18,231 nt of DNA from Anaerolineaceae bacterium. GTDB taxonomy: Bacteria > Chloroflexota > Anaerolineae > Anaerolineales > Anaerolineaceae. The stretch lies in contig DAIEPS010000016.1 in the NCBI GenBank assembly GCA_027348305.1, positions 1 through 18,231 on the forward strand, in the 5' to 3' direction. Each line of letters begins with the position of its first letter. Position 1 is the stretch's first letter. Below the pieces are notes generated by a model. The model saw only the letters and a list, made by a program, of their open reading frames with translations. It was not told the origin of the DNA and did no database searches. The position numbers and the translations under genes are program-made. Shown here one piece after another: positions 6,970-11,787 of this stretch.

Positions 6970-7839
6970 TTACCCTTTTATTGCACCAGCGGTCATGCCT
7001 GCGACGATTTGTTTCTCTGCAAAGAAATAGAAGATGATGGTTGGGATGGCAGATAAGGCAACAAAAGCAGATATGATTGCCAGATCTGACGAGTACTGTC
7101 CTTGAAATTGCATCGTTCCAAGTGGTAGGGTCCATAATTTGTCATTATTTAAAACGACAAGTGGAACCAGCAAGTCATTCCAGCTTGCTATCATAATGAG
7201 GGCTGCAATGGCGGCCAATGAAGGTTTCACGAGAGGCAGCATAATACGCCAGAAGAAGTCAAAATTTGTGCAGCCGTCGATATAGGCAGCATCCTGCAAT
7301 TCTTTCGGAACCGCAGTGAAGAATCCACGTAGGATCATGATGTTTCCGGATAGTTGGAATGCAGTTTGTACTAAAATGACACCCATAAGGCTGTCAATCA
7401 TATTAATGCCATACTGTTCCATTTGACGTAAAACAAAATAAACTGGCAGGATGGCTACATTGATGGGGAACATCAGCCCAACAGTAAATAGATTGAAGAT
7501 CCAGTTTTTACCTCGAAATTCAAGGCGTGAAAATACAAATGCGACCAATGAGCATAGAAAAACTGTTAGTGTCGTTGTGGCGGCCATAACGATTAAACTG
7601 TTTTTCATCATGCGCCAAAAGGACGGGGAAGATAAAATAAATTTGATATTTGACCAATCCGGCGGATTGGGAAAGGTATAAGGTGTTGAATACATTTGAC
7701 CGGTGGTTTTAACGCTGCCAAAAAGCAAGATCACAATAGGCACAAAGATCAAGATCGTGGTGATTGTTAAAAGTAGATATTGAAAGAACCTGGGTACGGC
7801 TTTTCTCATCCAGCGGGGAGTAGGGATAATTCTTTGCAT
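6970..7839 (-). CDS. ABC sugar transporter permease, MalG/AraQ type
   Basis: A 289-residue inner-membrane protein with about six hydrophobic segments (the first near residues 20-40) forming half of the channel of a CUT1-family sugar importer. The cytoplasmic EAA loop that contacts the ATPase is seen at about residues 180-205: KELQDAAYIDGC, followed by FFWRIMLPLVKPSL. The start at 7839 has GAAAGG 9 bases upstream. It lies 14 bases after the partner permease, so the two are co-translated. Placement between a binding protein and a beta-xylosidase suggests xylo-oligosaccharides or other xylosides as cargo. No ATPase gene is nearby, so a shared MsiK/MalK-like subunit encoded elsewhere is expected. 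Base composition is clearly lower in GC than the downstream metabolic genes. Confidence 0.93.
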   Translation of the reverse strand: MQRIIPTPRWMRKAVPRFFQYLLLTITTILIFVPIVILLFGSVKTTGQMYSTPYTFPNPPDWSNIKFILSSPSFWRMMKNSLIVMAATTTLTVFLCSLVAFVFSRLEFRGKNWIFNLFTVGLMFPINVAILPVYFVLRQMEQYGINMIDSLMGVILVQTAFQLSGNIMILRGFFTAVPKELQDAAYIDGCTNFDFFWRIMLPLVKPSLAAIAALIMIASWNDLLVPLVVLNNDKLWTLPLGTMQFQGQYSSDLAIISAFVALSAIPTIIFYFFAEKQIVAGMTAGAIKG

Positions 7840-7853
7840 GGTGTAGAACCTTT

Positions 7854-8795
7854 CTAAAGACCAGTCAAATAATCTGGTTTGTTGGTGAGTTGGCGATAAA
7901 GTAGTGAGAATATGACACAGATGAGGAACATGATGATCGCTACAGCAGAGCCATATCCAAATTGGAACCTGACAAAACCGAAGCGATACATATAGGTCGC
8001 CATGACTTCACTGGCGTTTACCGGCCCACCTTTGGTCATTACCCAAACCAGGATAAATTGTTGGATGGATCCTAATACCGACATTTGTACTGAGGTTCTT
8101 ATCGTGCCGCTTAATAAAGGCAAAGTGATGTACCAAAAATTCTGAAAAGAATTGGCGCCATCCATGCGCGCTGCTTCTTCAATTTCCGAAGGAATGTTTT
8201 GTAATCCGGTTAAATAGAGCAACATGTGAAAACCGAAGTATTTCCAGGTCAAGACAATGAAAACAGCAAATAGCACAATTTTCATATCTGCAAGCCAATT
8301 GACGGGGCTTCCTCCCAGTGCAACCAAAACGCCGTTGATGAATCCTCGTTCAGGTTCAGGAGAGTAAAGCAGCATCCACATGATGGCTGCATTAACTTCA
8401 GAAATAACATAAGGCAGGAAGAAAATGGTTCTAAACATGGCTCGTCCGGGTAGATCGCGGGAGACCATGGTGGAAAGAATAATTGCTGCAGGGAGTTGAA
8501 GTACCAAAGAGAGTACGATGATGATGATGACGTTTACAACCGATTTTTGGAAAACGGCATCAACAAGGATCTTTCTGTAATTTTCCAATCCAATATTATG
8601 GGTTGCAGCGCCCAAACCTTTCCAGTCAAAAGTGCTGTAATAGACAGAACGGAATATTGGATAGATCACAAAAAGTAAGAAAATGACCAGTGCAGGTAAT
8701 AGAAACAGAATGATGACCAACCGGTCTTTTAATTTACGTGATTGTCCAGAAGGTTTTGGATATAACGATTTTGCTTGGGCAGGGTTCGATTGCAT
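7854..8795 (-). CDS. ABC sugar transporter permease, MalF/UgpA type
   Basis: A 313-residue inner-membrane permease with about six transmembrane segments, the first at roughly residues 25-48 (LVIILFLLPALVIFLLFVIY). The EAA loop reads IEEAARMDGANSFQNFWYITLPLL at about 205-228 and matches the MalF side of CUT1 importers. I place the start at the ATG at 8795 because it gives the normal family length with a short charged cytoplasmic lead. An in-frame GTG at 8882 would add 29 residues, but it has no ribosome site and the extra peptide lacks family character. The ribosome site for 8795 is itself weak (AGAAAG), so the start is the least certain part. It follows the binding-protein gene after a hairpin and precedes its partner permease by 14 bases. 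Confidence 0.9.
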   Translation of the reverse strand: MQSNPAQAKSLYPKPSGQSRKLKDRLVIILFLLPALVIFLLFVIYPIFRSVYYSTFDWKGLGAATHNIGLENYRKILVDAVFQKSVVNVIIIIVLSLVLQLPAAIILSTMVSRDLPGRAMFRTIFFLPYVISEVNAAIMWMLLYSPEPERGFINGVLVALGGSPVNWLADMKIVLFAVFIVLTWKYFGFHMLLYLTGLQNIPSEIEEAARMDGANSFQNFWYITLPLLSGTIRTSVQMSVLGSIQQFILVWVMTKGGPVNASEVMATYMYRFGFVRFQFGYGSAVAIIMFLICVIFSLLYRQLTNKPDYLTGL

Positions 8796-8820
8796 AATTT
8801 TCGCTTTCTGTGATTGAAAA

Positions 8821-8862
8821 TATTCGGATGGTAGATTTGAAATAACGGATTTTTTCCGAATA
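8821..8862. repeat. 8-bp inverted repeat in the permease leader
   Basis: TATTCGGA at 8821-8828 and TCCGAATA at 8855-8862 are perfect complements separated by 26 bases, 26 bases upstream of the chosen permease start at 8795. It could form a leader hairpin. It could also be incidental if translation begins at the GTG at 8882. Confidence 0.3.
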
Positions 8863-8939
8863 CTGTCCCACAGGAAGTTCACTGTTGATTTGTTACTTAA
8901 TCTTTGTATTTACCTGGGGAACGGACTTGTTAATTTAGT

Positions 8940-8970
8940 TTGGCAGGTGCGGGTTTACCGCACCTGCCAA
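8940..8970. repeat. stable stem-loop between binding-protein and permease genes
   Basis: TTGGCAGGTGCGG (8940-8952) and CCGCACCTGCCAA (8958-8970) form a perfect 13-bp stem with a 5-base loop, 11 bases past the binding-protein stop. No T run follows on the minus strand, so it is probably not a complete terminator. Such hairpins after sugar-binding-protein genes, as after malE, protect the upstream mRNA and keep binding protein in excess over permeases. Confidence 0.75.
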
Positions 8971-8981
8971 GTATTTCAAAA

Positions 8982-10328
8982 CTATTGAGCCAAGAAACCG
9001 GCTTCGATTTCAGCGCAAACTTCTTCAGGAGTTGCGGTGCCAGCGAAGATCTTTTGTACTGCGTCATTGATGATGCTGCCCATGGCAGAAGGCAGAACTT
9101 GGTCGAAGTACAGTTGGTAGTAAGTTGAATTAGCAACTGCATCGGCAACCATGACCATGTTGGGATCGGCAATTGAGGCAGCGGCGCCCTTGGCCACAGG
9201 AATACCCATGCCAGTGGAGGCGACGATTTTCTGATTGTCAAGGTTGGTCAGGTATTTGACGAAGTCAATGGCTTCGGGGGGTGCATTCTTGCCAATGGCG
9301 AAACCATTACCGCCACCAACGATATCAGTGACTTTACCAGCTCCACCTTCAACAGCGGGGAAGTTGAACATGCCCATATTCTTCACACCAACGCCATCAG
9401 CGCTGTTGGCTTTTTCAACAGAAGGAGACCATTGGCCGCCGAGTTCCATTGCTGCTTCGCCATTACCGAAAGTGGCGTTCATTTGATCGTGGGTGGCGCC
9501 CAAGAAACCTTCCTGGAAGTATCCGCCATCAACAAGTTTCTTCAGTTCATAACCGGCTTTTACGAAAGCTTCATCGTTGAAGGAACCAGTGCGGGCAGCA
9601 CCAGTGGCAGCTGCAGCGCTGAATGCTTCAGCTCCACCAATGCGGGAGACCAGGTAAGCCCAGATGTGCATGCCAGGCCATTTGTCGCCTTCACCCACGG
9701 AGATCGGGGTGATGCCGGCTTTTTTCAAGGTTTCGCAATCAGCGAGGAATTCACTCCAGGTTGTCGGGACAGTGGTGATTCCAGCTTTAGCGAAGAGGTC
9801 TTTGTTGTACCAGAAGGTTACAGCACCCATATCCCAGGGCACGCCGTAGTTTTTTCCATCAACTGCGAAGGCATCCAAGGCACCAAGGCTATCGCCCCAT
9901 TCGCCCTTGAGATCAGCAGTGATGTCTTTTAAGAGACCGGCATTGACCTGTTCGATCATTCCGCCCTGGCCCCAGCTCTGGAAGATATCAGGAACTTCAC
10001 CAGATTGCATCACGGTGGTCAGTTTGGTTTTGAAGGCTTCGTTCTCAAGAACTGTGATCTCAATTTTTACATTGGGATGGGCAGCCATGTAATCATCAGC
10101 CATCTTTTGGAATTCAGTGAGGCCTGGATCTTTGGTTGTAATGTGCCACCAGGTGATGACGACGGGCTCAGCAGCAGCTTCGGTGGCAGCAGGAGCTTCA
10201 GTGGCTGCAGCAGTAGCAGCGGGAGCTTCAGTGGCTGCAGGGGCTTGAGTCGCGGGGGTGCCGCAGGCTGCCAGCAGGAGTGTAGCAATGATGACTACAC
10301 TGATTAATGCAAGTAACTTCTTGGTCAT
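8982..10328 (-). CDS. sugar-binding lipoprotein of a CUT1 ABC importer
   Basis: A 448-residue extracytoplasmic solute-binding protein of the MalE-like family 1. The signal peptide MTKKLLALISVVIIATLLLAAC ends in a lipobox with the lipidated Cys at residue 22. A low-complexity Ala/Thr/Glu/Pro linker follows (residues about 24-57), a tether style frequent in Chloroflexota. The mature domain begins VVITWWHIT and contains the usual FQKMADDYMAAHPNVKIEI and GKNYGVPWDMGAVTFWYNKDLFAKAG patterns. The start is at 10328, since GGAG lies 7 bases upstream and the signal peptide begins there. The upstream in-frame codons to 10412 overlap leader structures and are not translated in my view. The ligand is probably a xylo-oligosaccharide or another beta-linked oligosaccharide, judged from the operon. 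It is first in the operon. Confidence 0.94.
   Translation of the reverse strand: MTKKLLALISVVIIATLLLAACGTPATQAPAATEAPAATAAATEAPAATEAAAEPVVITWWHITTKDPGLTEFQKMADDYMAAHPNVKIEITVLENEAFKTKLTTVMQSGEVPDIFQSWGQGGMIEQVNAGLLKDITADLKGEWGDSLGALDAFAVDGKNYGVPWDMGAVTFWYNKDLFAKAGITTVPTTWSEFLADCETLKKAGITPISVGEGDKWPGMHIWAYLVSRIGGAEAFSAAAATGAARTGSFNDEAFVKAGYELKKLVDGGYFQEGFLGATHDQMNATFGNGEAAMELGGQWSPSVEKANSADGVGVKNMGMFNFPAVEGGAGKVTDIVGGGNGFAIGKNAPPEAIDFVKYLTNLDNQKIVASTGMGIPVAKGAAASIADPNMVMVADAVANSTYYQLYFDQVLPSAMGSIINDAVQKIFAGTATPEEVCAEIEAGFLAQ
10186..10240. repeat. 30-bp tandem repeat encoding the binding-protein linker
   Basis: A 25-base block at 10186-10210 recurs at 10216-10240 with one difference, an exact 30-base period. 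It encodes the repeated 10-residue Ala-Thr-Glu-Ala-Pro unit of the lipoprotein tether. Such repeats can change copy number by slippage. Confidence 0.75.
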
Positions 10329-10368
10329 GATTCTTCTCCTTTTTAGGTTGTTCAAGCTATAATTGAAA

Positions 10369-10391
10369 TGTGCGGAGAACACCTCCACACA
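10369..10391 (-). promoter_or_regulatory. leader hairpin 2 upstream of the binding-protein gene
   Basis: On the minus strand TGTGTGGAG and CTCCGCACA pair over 9 positions (one G-U) around a 5-base loop. It is about 41 bases before the start codon. No T run follows, so it is not a terminator by itself. Confidence 0.45.
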
Positions 10392-10396
10392 ACTTT

Positions 10397-10439
10397 GCAG
10401 GTCTTCTATCATCTTTCCAAGGGTCGAGAGAAGGCCTGC
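10397..10439 (-). promoter_or_regulatory. leader hairpin 1 upstream of the binding-protein gene
   Basis: On the minus strand GCAGGCCTTCT (10429-10439) and AGAAGACCTGC (10397-10407) pair at 10 of 11 positions around a 21-base loop. The first base of the stem is the last base of the stop codon of the short leader frame at 10439-10468. Confidence 0.4.
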
Positions 10440-10468
10440 TATTTATTTAATTGATCTACCACACTCAC
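10439..10468 (-). CDS. candidate 9-codon leader peptide before the binding-protein gene
   Basis: A GTG at 10468 begins (M)SVVDQLNK and stops at TAG (10439-10441). Upstream is an unusually strong purine tract, AGGAGAAGGGAG at 10469-10480, with AGGAG 7 bases before the GTG. That is a better ribosome site than several real genes here have. No other gene uses this site. The stop codon touches the first leader hairpin. There is no codon run pointing to a sensed amino acid. Confidence 0.35.
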   Translation of the reverse strand: MSVVDQLNK

Positions 10469-10529
10469 CTCCCTTCTCCTTTCAGTCGGGAAATTTTTGT
10501 TGAACCGAAAAAGTGATTACAGTGTTTGG

Positions 10530-11543
10530 TTAACCGCCTATCTTTCGGCAGGATGTACGCACGACCAGTTGAGTCTGCATTCTGTAAGTCTGTTCTTCGA
10601 GGGGTATTTCATTAATGATCTTGATCAACATTTGAGTTGCGGTGTAACCCATGTCTGAGATGAATTGATCGACGGTGGTCAACCCCAGGTATTTTGACTC
10701 GGGGATGTTGTCGAAACCAACCAGGGATAAGTCTTCGGGAATGCGCAGCCCCATTTCTTCGGCCACTTGAAAGACACCCATGGCGCTCTGGTCATTGGAG
10801 GCAAAGATGGCGGTTGGACGGTTGGGTTGTTCAAGAAGCTGGCGCGCACAGGTGATGCCCGAGACGGTGGTGTAATCACCAGATTTGATCAGCGCTTCAT
10901 CCATCGGAAGCCCTGCTTTGGCAAGGCTGTCTTGATATCCCATGAGACGGCGATTCGCGCTTTCTAGTTCAAGACGGCCGCCAATGTAGCCGATACGAGT
11001 GTGCCCCAGGCTGAACAGGTACTCCATGGCGTCAATGGCGCCCTGGTAGTTGGTGGCGTGCACTGAAGGATAGCTGGGATTGCTCATGACCGGATCAATG
11101 GAGACAATGGGTTCGTCTGAATTGAATTCGGCCACTACAGGGGCGACAATAATCACGCCGTCTGAGATGGAATGGGTGAGCAGTGAAACATATTTTTGTT
11201 CTGCAGAGGCGCGTCCGCTTTTGCGCACATCACCGGTGGTGTAAACCAGCAGGTCAAATTCAGATTCAGCGATGGCGCGGTTGACGCCTTTCATCACTTC
11301 AATGGCGAAGGGGTAGGCGATATCGGGCATGATCAGACCGATCAGGTTCTTCTTCTGGCTGCGCATGCTGCGGGCGGCCAGGTTGGATGTATAGCCCAGG
11401 TCTTCAATGACGCTAATGATGCGGTCCTGTGTCTCACGGGCGACATCCACTTTGCCGTTGAGCACACGAGAAACGGTCGATACCGACACTCCGGCTGTTT
11501 GCGCGACATCTTGAATTGTGATGGACCGTTTTTTCTTATACAT
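10530..11543 (-). CDS. LacI-family transcriptional regulator
   Basis: A 337-residue repressor with an N-terminal helix-turn-helix at about residues 8-30 (TIQDVAQTAGVSVSTVSRVLNG) and a hinge near 52-62. The periplasmic-binding-protein-like sugar domain follows, with IGLIMPDIAYPFAIEVMKGV, HTRIGYIGG and PTAIFASNDQSAMGVFQVAEEMGLRIPEDLSLVGFDN. The start at 11543 gives the family's normal length and places MYKKKRSITIQDVA at the front. Longer in-frame readings run through the promoter. The hinge has Met60 (AARSMRS) where most family members carry the Leu that wedges into the central CpG of the operator. The gene has its own promoter overlapped by three operator-like units, implying autorepression, and it faces the xyloside operon and the GH3 gene it probably controls. 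The inducer is unknown. Confidence 0.93.
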   Translation of the reverse strand: MYKKKRSITIQDVAQTAGVSVSTVSRVLNGKVDVARETQDRIISVIEDLGYTSNLAARSMRSQKKNLIGLIMPDIAYPFAIEVMKGVNRAIAESEFDLLVYTTGDVRKSGRASAEQKYVSLLTHSISDGVIIVAPVVAEFNSDEPIVSIDPVMSNPSYPSVHATNYQGAIDAMEYLFSLGHTRIGYIGGRLELESANRRLMGYQDSLAKAGLPMDEALIKSGDYTTVSGITCARQLLEQPNRPTAIFASNDQSAMGVFQVAEEMGLRIPEDLSLVGFDNIPESKYLGLTTVDQFISDMGYTATQMLIKIINEIPLEEQTYRMQTQLVVRTSCRKIGG

Positions 11544-11564
11544 GATGAGCTCGATCGGGGAAGT

Positions 11565-11600
11565 GATAACGATTCCGGTATTGATACCGGTAACGATACC
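11565..11600. promoter_or_regulatory. tandem array of three 12-bp operator-like units
   Basis: Three contiguous units at 11565-11576, 11577-11588 and 11589-11600 fit GRTAWYGATWCC. The third is GGTAACGATACC. The middle one is a perfect palindrome apart from its two central bases, with arms extending to CCGGTAT/ATACCGG (11575-11590). Units 1 and 3 have the central CG typical of LacI-family sites. The array covers the predicted transcription start of the regulator gene. Confidence 0.6.
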
Positions 11601-11603
11601 GAT

Positions 11604-11632
11604 ATTATTGCACACGGCGTGGAAAAAGTCAA
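11604..11632 (-). promoter_or_regulatory. promoter of the LacI-family gene
   Basis: On the minus strand TTGACT (11627-11632), a 17-base spacer, then AATAAT (11604-11609). Each hexamer matches 5 of 6 consensus bases. The transcript would start near 11597, inside the operator array, about 55 bases before the ATG. Confidence 0.7.
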
Positions 11633-11656
11633 CAATTTTTAAGATAATTCTTTTTG

Positions 11657-11695
11657 GAGCCAGTTTATGGCTGCAGGCGAGCCCAAAATGGGCTG
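11657..11695. promoter_or_regulatory. pair of GAGCC-N7-GGCTG palindromes 22 bp apart
   Basis: GAGCC-N7-GGCTG occurs at 11657-11673 and again at 11679-11695. The two spacers differ, while all ten arm bases are identical. The 22-bp offset is about two helical turns, so both sites face the same side of the DNA. The second overlaps the probable -35 region of the GH3 promoter. They look like sites for a second regulator. Confidence 0.45.
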
Positions 11696-11722
11696 ATAAA
11701 AACACAAACGATAAGGTATAAT
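11694..11722 (+). promoter_or_regulatory. candidate promoter of the GH3 beta-glucosidase gene
   Basis: A perfect TATAAT lies at 11717-11722. Upstream, the sequence around 11693-11699 (CTGATAA) is a poor -35 element at 17-18 bases, which suggests that an activator helps or that a weak promoter is tolerated. Confidence 0.5.
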
Positions 11723-11737
11723 CATTGTTATCTGTTA

Positions 11738-11751
11738 TGCAACCGGTTCCA
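11738..11751. promoter_or_regulatory. LacI-family operator before the GH3 gene
   Basis: TGCAACCGGTTCCA is a 14-bp near-perfect palindrome centred on CG, matching the TGnAAnCGnTTnCA pattern common among LacI-family operators. It lies about 16 bases after the TATAAT box and 36 bases before the start codon, where a bound repressor would block early transcription. Confidence 0.55.
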
Positions 11752-11787
11752 ATAGAAATCACATTATTCGATCGCCAGGAGTCCTCC

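Noticed and set aside
8796..8882. A 29-residue N-terminal extension of the MalF-type permease from a GTG at 8882
   Set aside because: No ribosome site precedes the GTG. The extra peptide is unlike family N-termini, and the region contains an inverted repeat that suits an untranslated leader. The ATG at 8795 also has a weak site, so some doubt remains.
10186..10240. Short repeats as a possible CRISPR array
   Set aside because: Only two copies, in frame, encoding the Ala-Thr-Glu-Pro linker of the binding protein.
10329..10412. A 28-residue N-terminal extension of the binding lipoprotein
   Set aside because: It would displace the signal peptide from the N-terminus and covers leader hairpins. 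The ATG at 10328 has a strong ribosome site.
10526..10533. GGTTAACC palindrome at the end of the lacI gene as an operator
   Set aside because: It covers the stop codon, lacks a central CG, and matches neither of the two site types near 11565-11751.
11725..11787. A 21-residue N-terminal extension of the GH3 beta-glucosidase
   Set aside because: It starts at the edge of the TATAAT box and includes the operator. The ATG at 11788 has an excellent AGGAG at the right distance.
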